Assembly: GCF_014873145.1 (NCBI RefSeq)
Contig: NZ_JADBEK010000001.1
Span: 1,302,001-1,366,000 of the forward strand
Direction: 5' to 3'
Length of the DNA: 64,000 nucleotides
Source of the DNA: Nonomuraea angiospora
Lineage (GTDB): Bacteria > Actinomycetota > Actinomycetes > Streptosporangiales > Streptosporangiaceae
The position numbers and the translations under genes are program-made. The notes beneath the pieces were generated by a model, which was not told where the DNA came from, made no database searches, and worked only from the letters and a program-made list of their open reading frames with translations. Below, piece by piece: positions 51,310-59,237 of this stretch (positions within the stretch are counted from its first letter, which is position 1; each line of letters starts with the position of its first letter).

Positions 51310-53417
51310 CCATCCACCCCCATGGCCACCCCCACGGCCACCCCCACGGCGTCGCGCCGGCGGCCCCGGCGCGTCACGACGACGTCCTGCTCGAGGTGCG
51401 CGGGCTGCGGACCGAGTTCGCGACCGGCGCGGGGATCGTCCACGCCGTCAACGACGTCGATCTCACCCTGCGACCGGGCCAGATTCTCGGCGTGGTCGGC
51501 GAGTCCGGCTCGGGCAAGTCGGTGACCGCCCGCTCGATCCTGCGGATGGTGCCCCAGCCCGGCCGGATCGCCGCGGGCGAGATCCGCTTCGGCGGACGCG
51601 ACCTGCTCGGGCTGTCCGAGGAGGAGGTGCGCCGCATCCGCGGGGCCGAGATCGCGATGGTCTTCCAGGACCCGCAGTCCGCGCTCAACCCGGTCCTGAC
51701 GGTGGGCGCCCAGATCGTCGAAGCCCTCACCGCGCACGGCACGGGCAAGCGCGCGGCCCGCGCCCGGGCGCTCGAACTGCTCCGGCAGGTCGGGATCCCG
51801 GACGCCGAACGCAAGATCGACGACTACCCGCACCAGTTCTCCGGAGGCATGCGCCAGCGCGCCGTGATCGCCATCGCGCTGGCGAGCTCGCCGTCGCTGC
51901 TGATCGCCGACGAGCCGACCACCGCCCTGGATGTCACCATCCAGGCGCAGATCCTGCGCCTGCTCAGGCAGCTGCGCGACGAGCTGGGCATCGCCGTACT
52001 CATGATCACTCATGACATGGGCGTGGTCGCCGAGATGTGCGACGACGTCGTCGTCATGTACGGCGGCCGGGTCGTGGAGCGGGGGCCGGTCGAGACGATC
52101 TTCGCGCGGCAGGAGCACCCCTACACCGCCGACCTGCTCAAGGCCATGCCGCGGATGGACACCGCGGGCGGCAACCGGCTGCCGGCGATCCCCGGCGCAC
52201 CGCCGGACCCCGCCGCGCTGCCGCCCGGGTGCGCCTTCCACCCGCGCTGCCGGCTGGCCGAGGACCGCTGCCGCGCCGACGTTCCCGAGCTGCTGCCCCT
52301 GACCACGCCAGGGCACGCCGCCGCCTGCTGGGTGACCCATGGGGGCGCGCCCATACCGCCGCTCACGCTCGTCGCCGCCGACCCGGCCGCGCGGGCCGAA
52401 CCGGCGCGAACCCCGCTGCTGAGCGTGGAGAACCTCCGGGTCGACGTAGCCTCCGGCCGCAGGAGCCTGTTCGGCCGGCCGGAGCCGGTGTACGCCGTGG
52501 ACGGGGTGAGCCTGACGGTCGCCGGCGGGGAGACGCTGGGCCTGGTCGGCGAGTCCGGGTGCGGCAAGTCGACCCTCGCCAGGACGGTCGTCGGGATCAA
52601 CCGGCCGGCTGCGGGCACGGTCCGCGTCGGCTCGGACGGCGTCGACGCGTTCTCCCCGGCCGGCGCGCGGGCGCTGCGCTCCACGGTCCAGTACGTGTTC
52701 CAGGACCCGTACGCCTCGCTCAACCCGCGCCGCACGATCAGGCAGTCGCTCGACGAGGCGCTCGACATGCGTGGCGTGCCGGTCGCCGAGCGGGCGGCGG
52801 AGGCGGACGCGCTCATCCGGCGGGTCGGCCTGAACGAGTCGCACCTGGACCGCTACCCGCACGCCTTCTCCGGCGGGCAGCGCCAGCGCATCGGCATCGC
52901 CCGCGCGCTGGCCGTCGAACCGCAGGTGCTGATCTGCGACGAGCCGGTGTCGGCGCTGGACGTGTCGATCCAGGCGCAGATCATCAACCTGCTGGAGTCG
53001 CTGCGCGACGAGCTCGGCCTCGGGTACCTGTTCATCGCCCATGACCTGTCGGTCGTGCGGCACCTGTCCGACCGGGTCGCCGTCATGTATCTCGGCAAGA
53101 TCGTCGAAACCGGCCCGGTCGAGGCGGTCTACGCGGCTCCGCGGCATCCGTACACGGTCGCGCTCATGTCGTCCTCGCCGGTGCCCGACACCACGGTGCG
53201 CGGGCGCAAGCGCATCGTGCTCGCCGGCGACCTGCCCAGCCCGAAGAGCCCGCCGTCGGGCTGCCGTTTCCGTACGCGCTGCCCGATCGGCCCGCTGGCC
53301 CGTCCCGAGCGGACGATCTGCGCCGAGCAGGAGCCGCAGCTCGCCGGGACGCCGGGCGGGCAACTGGCCGCCTGCCACTTCGCCGGGGAGCTGGTGGCGG
53401 CCGCCGGGCAGCGGTGA
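51306..53417 (+). CDS. ABC importer ATPase, DppD-DppF fusion with His-rich N-terminus
   Basis: A 703-residue protein with two complete nucleotide-binding domains. The first has [25 protein letters not shown] and [13 protein letters not shown], and ends with the cysteine cluster in [14 protein letters not shown]. The second has [26 protein letters not shown] and [12 protein letters not shown], with its own tail [10 protein letters not shown]. One polypeptide therefore replaces the usual pair. Residues 4-15 are a His-Pro-His-Gly repeat ([12 protein letters not shown]), possibly metal-binding or without function. It closes the operon. Confidence 0.93.
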   Translation: MTIHPHGHPHGHPHGVAPAAPARHDDVLLEVRGLRTEFATGAGIVHAVNDVDLTLRPGQILGVVGESGSGKSVTARSILRMVPQPGRIAAGEIRFGGRDLLGLSEEEVRRIRGAEIAMVFQDPQSALNPVLTVGAQIVEALTAHGTGKRAARARALELLRQVGIPDAERKIDDYPHQFSGGMRQRAVIAIALASSPSLLIADEPTTALDVTIQAQILRLLRQLRDELGIAVLMITHDMGVVAEMCDDVVVMYGGRVVERGPVETIFARQEHPYTADLLKAMPRMDTAGGNRLPAIPGAPPDPAALPPGCAFHPRCRLAEDRCRADVPELLPLTTPGHAAACWVTHGGAPIPPLTLVAADPAARAEPARTPLLSVENLRVDVASGRRSLFGRPEPVYAVDGVSLTVAGGETLGLVGESGCGKSTLARTVVGINRPAAGTVRVGSDGVDAFSPAGARALRSTVQYVFQDPYASLNPRRTIRQSLDEALDMRGVPVAERAAEADALIRRVGLNESHLDRYPHAFSGGQRQRIGIARALAVEPQVLICDEPVSALDVSIQAQIINLLESLRDELGLGYLFIAHDLSVVRHLSDRVAVMYLGKIVETGPVEAVYAAPRHPYTVALMSSSPVPDTTVRGRKRIVLAGDLPSPKSPPSGCRFRTRCPIGPLARPERTICAEQEPQLAGTPGGQLAACHFAGELVAAAGQR

Positions 53418-53423
53418 GGCACG

Positions 53424-54185
53424 TCAGAGATCGGCGAGGAGGTCGTCGAGGGCTTTGCCGAGGGCTTGGGCGTTGGCCGGGGTGAACCAGGTGGTGCGGA
53501 TCCGTTCGTTGTTGCCCTTCGGGGTCTCGTGGTCGGCCGCGAGCTGGTGCAGCGAACGGGTCTCGTCACCCAGGGAACGGCCGACCCCCTGGAAGAGGCC
53601 GCGGACGTAGCGGTCCGCGTCGCCAGGGTCGATGCCGTGGTCGGCGGTCCACCGCGTGAGTGTGGCGAGATAGGAGTAGTGGGTGGTCAGCGTCCCCGTC
53701 AGTGCGGAGAAGACGTTGAAGGCCGCCTCGTCCGCGACCGGGAGCACCCCGCCCAGGTGCTCGAAGAGGGAGTCCGCCACCGGGTGCGAGGGGTACGTCA
53801 CCGTGACGGAGCGGCGTTCGCGCACGGTGGGCAGGGGGATGGCGCGTACCAGCGGGGCGTCGGTGGCGAGGGTCCGGCGCAGGTCGTCGGTGCCGACCCC
53901 GGCCATCACGTTGACCACCACCTTGTCGCCGGCCACCCGCAAGCCGGCGAGTGCGTCGTGCCGGTCGTGGCGACGCACGGCGATGATCACCACCTCGGAG
54001 CGGTCCACCACCTCCTGGTTGCCGGCGCACACCCGCACGCTCGCGTAGCGCTCGGACAGCTCCGCGACCGTGCCGGCTCCCCGGGGAGACAGGAACACCT
54101 CGGGGGGCCGGTCGGCTCCGTCGCACAGGCCCGCCACGATGGCCCGGCCGATCTCGCCCACTCCGATGATGCCGATGCGCTTCAC
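53424..54185 (-). CDS. Pyrroline-5-carboxylate reductase-like oxidoreductase
   Basis: A 253-residue ProC-type protein. The Rossmann motif is IGIIGVGEIGRAIVAGL at the very N-terminus, VVVNVMAGVGTDDLRR and VRAIPLPTVRERRSVTVTYP match the central family blocks, and a helical dimerisation domain follows. The ProC proline-binding block near the C-terminus is poorly conserved, so the substrate may not be pyrroline carboxylate. GTG 54185 is chosen for GGAGGA upstream; GTG 54203 is also in frame. It diverges from a TetR gene and is probably its target. Confidence 0.86.
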   Translation of the reverse strand: MKRIGIIGVGEIGRAIVAGLCDGADRPPEVFLSPRGAGTVAELSERYASVRVCAGNQEVVDRSEVVIIAVRRHDRHDALAGLRVAGDKVVVNVMAGVGTDDLRRTLATDAPLVRAIPLPTVRERRSVTVTYPSHPVADSLFEHLGGVLPVADEAAFNVFSALTGTLTTHYSYLATLTRWTADHGIDPGDADRYVRGLFQGVGRSLGDETRSLHQLAADHETPKGNNERIRTTWFTPANAQALGKALDDLLADL

Positions 54186-54206
54186 CGCGTCTTCCTCCGT
54201 CACCCT

Positions 54207-54246
54207 ATTGCGCTACCCTGAGTATCGATACCGATAGTAGCGCAAT
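54207..54246. promoter_or_regulatory. Nested palindromes with one centre
   Basis: ATTGCGCTAC (54207-54216) and GTAGCGCAAT (54237-54246) are perfect inverted arms. Exactly at their centre (54226.5) lies a second perfect palindrome, GTATCGATAC (54222-54231). The element fills the gap between the ProC-like and TetR genes and looks like an operator binding one dimer at the core and further subunits on the arms. Confidence 0.72.
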
Positions 54247-54262
54247 GGGTTATCGTGTGGGC

Positions 54263-54832
54263 ATGACCCCGACCACCTCCGCCAGGCCACCCGGCCGCCC
54301 GCGCGCCGGCGTCAACGACGTGGTCTTCGCCGCGACGCTGAGCACGGTCCAGGAGCTCGGCTACGCGCGTGCCACCGTCGACCGCATCGCCGCCGCGGCC
54401 GGGGTCGCCAAGACGACGATCTACCGCCGCTGGCCGTCCAAGGGCGCGCTGATCGTGGACTGCCTCCTGGACGTGTTCGGCCCGGTGCCGCTGGAGGGCA
54501 CCGGGCGGGCCGAGCTCATGTCCGCGGCCATCCACTGGATCGCGGCGAAGATCAGCGAGCCCGGGGTCGGCGACGCGTTCGCCGGCGTGTTCAGCGACGC
54601 GGTCAGCGACCCGGCCCTGCGCGAGATCCTGTCCACGCGGTTGCAGGACCCCTACCGGCTCGCGCTGAAGGACGCGCTCGGCGAGCCGGACGACCGGGTC
54701 CTGTTCTTCATCGACGTCGTCGTCGGAACCCTGCTCCACCGGATGGGCATGACCGGCGAGCCGATGGTGGACGCCGACGTCGCCGCGCTGACCGAGATGG
54801 TCCTGTCGCACTTCGCCGACGACCCGGCCTGA
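54263..54832 (+). CDS. TetR family regulator
   Basis: A 189-residue TetR protein with HTH VQELGYARATVDRIAAAAGV and AKTTIYRRWPSKGALIVDCL; the IYRRW-PSK recognition helix defines a common actinobacterial subgroup with a TetR_C_16-like domain. ATG 54263 is preferred because ATG 54245 lies inside the operator arm. No ribosome-binding site is evident. It probably represses itself and the ProC-like gene. Confidence 0.9.
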   Translation: MTPTTSARPPGRPRAGVNDVVFAATLSTVQELGYARATVDRIAAAAGVAKTTIYRRWPSKGALIVDCLLDVFGPVPLEGTGRAELMSAAIHWIAAKISEPGVGDAFAGVFSDAVSDPALREILSTRLQDPYRLALKDALGEPDDRVLFFIDVVVGTLLHRMGMTGEPMVDADVAALTEMVLSHFADDPA

Positions 54833-54915
54833 CCACCGCTCGGGCGTGACGACGCATCACGCCCCGCCCTGGCGCTGACGATCGGGCGGGCCCGTGCGTC
54901 GAGGGTCAGGCCGGG

Positions 54916-55125
54916 GGTCCGCTGCCCCTGCAGCTGGTGAAGGACCAGTTCGACCAGCTCTACGCGGACTCGGCGGGGAGCGGGCGGGTCATGGCGCTGG
55001 CGCTGCACCCGTTCGTGATCGGGCAGGTTCTGTGCCAGGTATCTGGACCCAGGCGCTGGAGTACATCGCCGAGCATCCCGGCGTGGTCCGCGGTGACCGG
55101 GATCATCCAGAGGCCGGCCGCACGC
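54916..55125 (+). pseudogene. Remnant of a polysaccharide-deacetylase-family gene (3' end)
   Basis: VKDQFDQLYADSAGSGRVMA and LALHPFVIGQ match the C-terminal part of PuuE-type polysaccharide deacetylases. The following expected residues are split over other frames: RYL in frame 2 (from 55037) and ALEYIAEHPGVVRGD in frame 3 (from about 55053). At least two frameshifts are therefore present, and the catalytic N-terminal part is absent. It is not expressed as a whole protein. Confidence 0.68.
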
Positions 55126-55138
55126 GCGCACCTACGGG

Positions 55139-55360
55139 GTGAACCCGTTCGATCCGCAGGCTGGGGTCGTGGACCTGACCGCGATCCTGCCGACGTACGA
55201 GTTCGGGCCGAGCGGCGGCCTGGTGTCGACGCCGGAGGACCTGAACCGGTTCTGGCGGCGGGCACCGCTGGCCGCGATGAGGCGCTCGACCGTGCCGATC
55301 AGCGCGGAGGGCTGGCCCGCGGGCGCCAGGTACGGCTTCGGCGTGGCGCGGTCGCGCGCC
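55139..55360 (+). pseudogene. Remnant of a serine hydrolase/beta-lactamase-family gene
   Basis: The frame from 55139 reads NPFDPQAGVVDLTAILPTYE, then GPSGGLVSTPEDLNRFWRR and GARYGFGV, which matches the late part of class C beta-lactamase-like D-Ala-D-Ala carboxypeptidases (usual phrasing G-xxG-xxSTA-DL-RF). The active-site SxxK part is missing and the end is lost where the kinase gene begins. With the deacetylase remnant it makes 54833-55375 a stretch of dead genes. Confidence 0.62.
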
Positions 55361-55375
55361 GCGCAGCCGCATCGG

Positions 55376-56407
55376 TCAGGGGAAGCGGATGGTCACGGTC
55401 AGCCCGCCGCAGGGGCGCGGGGCGGCCGACAGGTCGGCGCCGTGCGTTTCGGCGACGGCTCGCACGATCGCCAGGCCCAGGCCGTGGCCGCCGGCGGAGT
55501 GCGTGCGCGCGGCGCCGAGCCGCTGGAACGGCTGGAACAGGCGATCCAGGTCCTCCACCGGCACGGCCGGGCCGGTGTTGCTGATCGCCAGTCCGGCCGG
55601 ACCGGTGGCCAGCGTGACGCTCCCGCCGGGAACGTTGTGACGCAGGGCGTTGTCGACCAGGTTGCCGATCATGCTGGCGAGGAGGTCCGGGTCACCGCTC
55701 ACCGGCGCGGGATCCAGCGCCGCGTGGACGGCGAGGTCCGTCGGGCGGTCGAGCAGGACCTGCCGGGTGAGCCCGGCCAGGTCGACCACCTCCCGCCGGT
55801 CGAGACCGCGCTGCCCCTCGGCGAGGCTGAGGAGGGCGTCGATCAGCCGCTCCTGCCGTACGCCGAGGTCGAGGACCTCCTCGCACGCGGCCCGCAGGCC
55901 GGCGGCGGTCGCGCCGGGATCGGCGAGGGCGACCTGCAGGACGGCCCGCTGCCCGGCCAACGGGGTCCGCAGCTCGTGCGAGGCGTTGGCCACGAAGCAG
56001 CGCTGCGCCGCGAAGGCCGCGTCGAGCCGCGCGAACAGGTCGTCGAGCGTGCGGGCCAGCCGGGTCAGCTCGTCGTCGGGACCCCGCAGGCCGAGCCGCC
56101 GGTTCAGGTTCGTTGCCGAGATCTCCGCGGCGGTCACGGTCATGGCGCGCAGCGGGCGCAGGAAGCGCCCGGCCAGCCACCACGCGGCCACCACGGAGAG
56201 GACCACCACGACCGCGGCGGTGCCAGCGAGCGCGGCGTCGACCTGCTGGGCGGTCGTGTCGGGCGGCGGTACGGCGTCGCCCGCCCGCAGCCGGTGCTGG
56301 TCCCTGCCGAACAGGAACCCGGCCAGCAGCAGCATCGGAACCGCCACGGCCAGCACCAGCCCCGCGTACAGCGCCGTGAGCTGGACCCGCAGGGAGGGCC
56401 GGGTCAT
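55376..56407 (-). CDS. Sensor histidine kinase (OmpR-partner type)
   Basis: A 343-residue membrane kinase with two helices near the N-terminus enclosing a short external loop of about 30 residues, then a HAMP domain, HisKA ([20 protein letters not shown]) and an ATPase domain (NLVDNALRHN, GHGLGLAIVRAV). Its ATG overlaps the stop of the response regulator (ATGA). The small external loop suggests it senses membrane state or a partner protein. The downstream end runs into a pseudogene stretch. Confidence 0.92.
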   Translation of the reverse strand: MTRPSLRVQLTALYAGLVLAVAVPMLLLAGFLFGRDQHRLRAGDAVPPPDTTAQQVDAALAGTAAVVVVLSVVAAWWLAGRFLRPLRAMTVTAAEISATNLNRRLGLRGPDDELTRLARTLDDLFARLDAAFAAQRCFVANASHELRTPLAGQRAVLQVALADPGATAAGLRAACEEVLDLGVRQERLIDALLSLAEGQRGLDRREVVDLAGLTRQVLLDRPTDLAVHAALDPAPVSGDPDLLASMIGNLVDNALRHNVPGGSVTLATGPAGLAISNTGPAVPVEDLDRLFQPFQRLGAARTHSAGGHGLGLAIVRAVAETHGADLSAAPRPCGGLTVTIRFP

Positions 56408-57069
56408 TGCGGGAGCCCGATCCGGTAGCCGCCCTCGCGGACGGTCTCGATCACCGGTGGGTCGCCGAGCTTGATCCGCAACCGGCGCACCGTCGTCTTG
56501 ACGGCCGTGGTGAACGGGTCCGCCTGCTCGTCCCAGACCCGCTCGAGCAGTTCCTCCGCCGAGACGACCCGGCCGCCCGCGGCGAGCAGGCAGCGCAGCA
56601 GCGCGAACTCCTTCGCCGTCAGTTCCAGCGGCTGTCCCCCGCGCGCGGCCGTACGCCGCCCCGGGTCCAGTGTGAGCTCCCCCACCCGCAGCACCGGCGG
56701 TACGGCAGGCGCCGAGCGACGCCCGAGCGCGTGCACCCGCGCGACCAGCTCGGCGAAGTCGAACGGCTTGGGCAGGTAGTCGTCTGCCCCCAGCCCCAAC
56801 CCCTCGACCCGGTCCCGCACCGTGCTCGCCGCGGTGAGCATCAGCACCCGCGACCCGGACCCGCCCGCGGCGATTTCCCGGCACACGTCGTCGCCGTGGG
56901 TGCCGGGCAGGTCGCGGTCGAGCACCACCACGTCGTAGCGGACCTCGGCCAGGTGGGCCAGCGCGTCGTCGCCGTCCAGCACCACGTCGACCGCCATGCC
57001 CTCGCGCCGTAACCCGGTGCCGATCGACCGGGCCAGCACTTCGAAGTCCTCGACCACCAGAACGCGCAT
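56404..57069 (-). CDS. OmpR/PhoB-type response regulator
   Basis: A 221-residue regulator. The receiver has phosphoacceptor Asp51 (VVVLDRDLPG), an acidic pair at Glu7-Asp8 and Lys in LPKPFDFAELV. The winged helix ends with TTVKTTVRRLRIKLGDP and GGYRIGLP. ATG 57069 is used; GTG 57078 is in frame, and neither has a clear ribosome-binding site. A 20-bp palindrome just upstream is a plausible binding site. It diverges from a TAT-exported protein it may control. Confidence 0.92.
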   Translation of the reverse strand: MRVLVVEDFEVLARSIGTGLRREGMAVDVVLDGDDALAHLAEVRYDVVVLDRDLPGTHGDDVCREIAAGGSGSRVLMLTAASTVRDRVEGLGLGADDYLPKPFDFAELVARVHALGRRSAPAVPPVLRVGELTLDPGRRTAARGGQPLELTAKEFALLRCLLAAGGRVVSAEELLERVWDEQADPFTTAVKTTVRRLRIKLGDPPVIETVREGGYRIGLPQ

Positions 57070-57092
57070 GCCGTTCACGATGCCAGGGATCC

Positions 57093-57112
57093 GGTGTCAC
57101 CGGGGTGACACC
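57093..57112. promoter_or_regulatory. 20-bp palindrome between response regulator and exported protein genes
   Basis: GGTGTCACC (57093-57101) and GGTGACACC (57104-57112) flank GG, giving a perfect inverted repeat. It lies 24 bp from each divergent start (57069 minus, 57136 plus), so one bound protein could affect both promoters. Confidence 0.7.
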
Positions 57113-57135
57113 CGGCCTGCCGTACAACCGGGGCC

Positions 57136-58167
57136 ATGACAGATCCACGATGGACACGGCGCAGGCTGCTGGCCGTGACAGGGGCCGGCGCGGCGCTCGG
57201 CGGGTTGCTGCCCGCCGGGCGGGCGGGGGAGAGCAGCGTGCCGGCCAGGGCCACGGACTTCGCCCGCGCGGTGCTCGCGGGCTTCGACCGCCACCGGCTC
57301 GTGGCGCTCGGCGAGGCGCACGGCCAGCAGGAGCACGGCGACGCGCTGCAGCTCCTGCTCGCCGACCCGCGGCTGCCGGAGGTGGTCGACGACGTCGTCG
57401 TCGAGTTCGGCAACGCGCGCTACCAGCCGGTCGTCGACCGGTTCGTCGCCGGCGGGGCGGTCGACGATGCGGTGCTGCGGCAGGTGTGGCGCGACACCAC
57501 GCAGTCGCCCGCGGGCACCGGCGACCAGCCGATCAGGGAGCAGTTCTTCCGCACGGTCCGCGCCGTCAACTGGACGCTGCCCCCGCAACGGCGGATCCGC
57601 GTGCTGCTCGGGGACCCGCCGATCGACTGGTCGAAGATCAGCACTCAGGCGCAGGTGGACACGTTCCTCGAGCAGCGCGACGCGCACGTCGCCGCCCTGG
57701 TCGAGCGGGAGGTGCTCTCCAAGGGACGCCGGGCGCTGATCTGCTACGGCAGCGGGCACGTCCTGCACGCCAGCGCGGACCACGCGGTCTCGCTGATCGA
57801 GGAGCACACCGGCCGCCGCGTCCACGTCATCGTCTCCGGCACCCATCCCCGCCTGGCGGGACAGCCCCGGCGCACGGTGATCCCGTGCGCGGGCACCTGG
57901 CTGGCTTCGGTCGACGCCGGGCAGTTCATGGACGCGCCGCCGCTGTGCGGGACGCCGCTGGGCAAGGCCGCCGACGCGGTTCTGTACCTCGGCCAACGGG
58001 CGGAACTGACGCGGTCGCTGTGGAACCCGGCGATCTTCCTCGACCCGGTGTACTGGGCGGAACTGCAGCGGCGCAACGCCATCAACGGCAACCACCTGGA
58101 CCTGGAGCAGTACCGGCAGCCGCAGCCGATCGGCTGGTCCACGGGCTCGCCCGGTCACTGCGGTTAA
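57136..58167 (+). CDS. TAT-exported protein, erythromycin-esterase/ChaN-like
   Basis: A 343-residue protein. The N-terminus is a twin-arginine signal (TRRRLLAVTGAGAALGG). The motif LVALGEAHGQQEHGDAL resembles the GE-x-HG-x-x-E metal/active-site block of EreA-like and ChaN-like proteins, and VVVEFGNARYQPVVDRF and ICYGSGHVLHASADH add further conserved His and Glu positions. I cannot assign a reaction; a hydrolase is the best guess. It faces the two-component system across a shared palindrome and is a likely regulon member. Confidence 0.72.
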   Translation: MTDPRWTRRRLLAVTGAGAALGGLLPAGRAGESSVPARATDFARAVLAGFDRHRLVALGEAHGQQEHGDALQLLLADPRLPEVVDDVVVEFGNARYQPVVDRFVAGGAVDDAVLRQVWRDTTQSPAGTGDQPIREQFFRTVRAVNWTLPPQRRIRVLLGDPPIDWSKISTQAQVDTFLEQRDAHVAALVEREVLSKGRRALICYGSGHVLHASADHAVSLIEEHTGRRVHVIVSGTHPRLAGQPRRTVIPCAGTWLASVDAGQFMDAPPLCGTPLGKAADAVLYLGQRAELTRSLWNPAIFLDPVYWAELQRRNAINGNHLDLEQYRQPQPIGWSTGSPGHCG

Positions 58168-58196
58168 GGTTGAAACGAATCCGTCTTTATAGACAC

Positions 58197-58360
58197 ATGC
58201 CATCCGCATTCAGCGCCGAGGAGAGGGCGCGCATCACCGGCCTGCTCCTGGACAACGACCGTAGACTCCAAGGAGGCGCTCTACCTGAAGCCGTGCACGC
58301 CGGCGATCCCGCACCGACGACGTGGCCCGCGAGCTGGCCGAAGGCCCTCAGGTGGCGCTG
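58197..58360 (+). pseudogene. Decayed TetR regulator gene (HTH deleted)
   Basis: From ATG 58197 the frame reads SAFSAEERARITGLLLDNDR, a typical TetR N-terminus, but the helix-turn-helix that should follow is absent. At 58264 the family sequence resumes one frame later as DSKEALYL, and at 58316 in the third frame as DDVARELAEG. An inverted repeat, GTCT-TTAT-AGAC (58183-58194), just before the ATG may be the fossil operator. I recognise no intact gene between here and 58592. Confidence 0.65.
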
Positions 58361-58592
58361 CTGGTGGTGCCGACTTGGAGCGCCACGGCGGCGACATCCC
58401 CGCGGCGCTGGCGGCGCGGGAGGCGGGGCTGCGTCCACGCTTCCACCGGTTCTCGCACCACGTAGTTGCGCGGTGGCCGGCCTCGGGGCGCCCAGGTGAA
58501 GGAGATGGGGCGGCCGAGCGGGAACGTGGGTTCGTCTGCCATGAAGCGTTCGAGCGGGCCGCCGGCCGTTGGTTCGGCAGCCCGACAGCGGG

Positions 58593-59237
58593 TCAGGACT
58601 CCAGGAAGTGCAGCACGGCCAGCACGCGGCGGCTGTAGCCGGTCGTGTGCGACAGCCTCAGCTTGTCGAACAGCGAGTTCACGTGCTTCTCCACCGCGCT
58701 CTGCGACACGTGCAGGGCCTGGGCGATGGAGGCGTTGGTCAGGCCCTGCGCCATCCGTTCCAGCACCTCGCGCTCCCGCGCCGTCAGCCGGGCCAGGGGG
58801 TCCACCTGCGTCGTACGGGCCAGCAGCTGGCGCACCACCTCCGGGTCGAAGGCCGCCCCGCCCGCGCCCACCCGCTCCAGCGCGTCCAGGAAGTCGCCGA
58901 CCTGCGCCACCCGGTCCTTGAGCAGGTAGCCGACGCCCTCGACGTCGGCGCTCATCAGCTCGGTGGCGTAGCGCTTCTCCACGTACTGCGACAGCACCAG
59001 CACCTTCACGGCAGGCCAGCGCCGCCGGATCTCCAGCGCCGCCCGCAGGCCCTCGTCGGTGTGGGTCGGCGGCATGCGGACGTCCACGACCACGATGTCC
59101 GGCCGGTGCTCGGCCACCGCGGTGACCAGCGCGTCGCCGTCGCTGACCGCGGCCGGCACCTCGTGGCCCTCCTCCAGCAGCAGCCGCACGAGGCCCTCGC
59201 GCAGCAGCGTGGAGTCCTCGGCCAGGATCACCCGCAC
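58593..59237 (-). CDS. NarL/LuxR-type response regulator
   Basis: A 214-residue regulator. The receiver has Asp52 (VVVDVRMPP), an acidic pair in LAEDST and Lys in YLLKDRVAQV. The LuxR domain contains LTAREREVLERMAQGLTNAS and VSQSAVEKHVNSLFDKL. GTG 59237 overlaps the end of the kinase gene by 10 bp, so the pair is coupled. It is the output of the DesK-type kinase encoded just before it; targets are unknown. Confidence 0.93.
   Translation of the reverse strand: MRVILAEDSTLLREGLVRLLLEEGHEVPAAVSDGDALVTAVAEHRPDIVVVDVRMPPTHTDEGLRAALEIRRRWPAVKVLVLSQYVEKRYATELMSADVEGVGYLLKDRVAQVGDFLDALERVGAGGAAFDPEVVRQLLARTTQVDPLARLTAREREVLERMAQGLTNASIAQALHVSQSAVEKHVNSLFDKLRLSHTTGYSRRVLAVLHFLES

Noticed and set aside
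58348..58542. Small minus-strand open frame of 64 codons after the decayed TetR gene
   Set aside because: No ribosome-binding site, no family recognised and partial overlap with the TetR remnant; kept as unexplained sequence.
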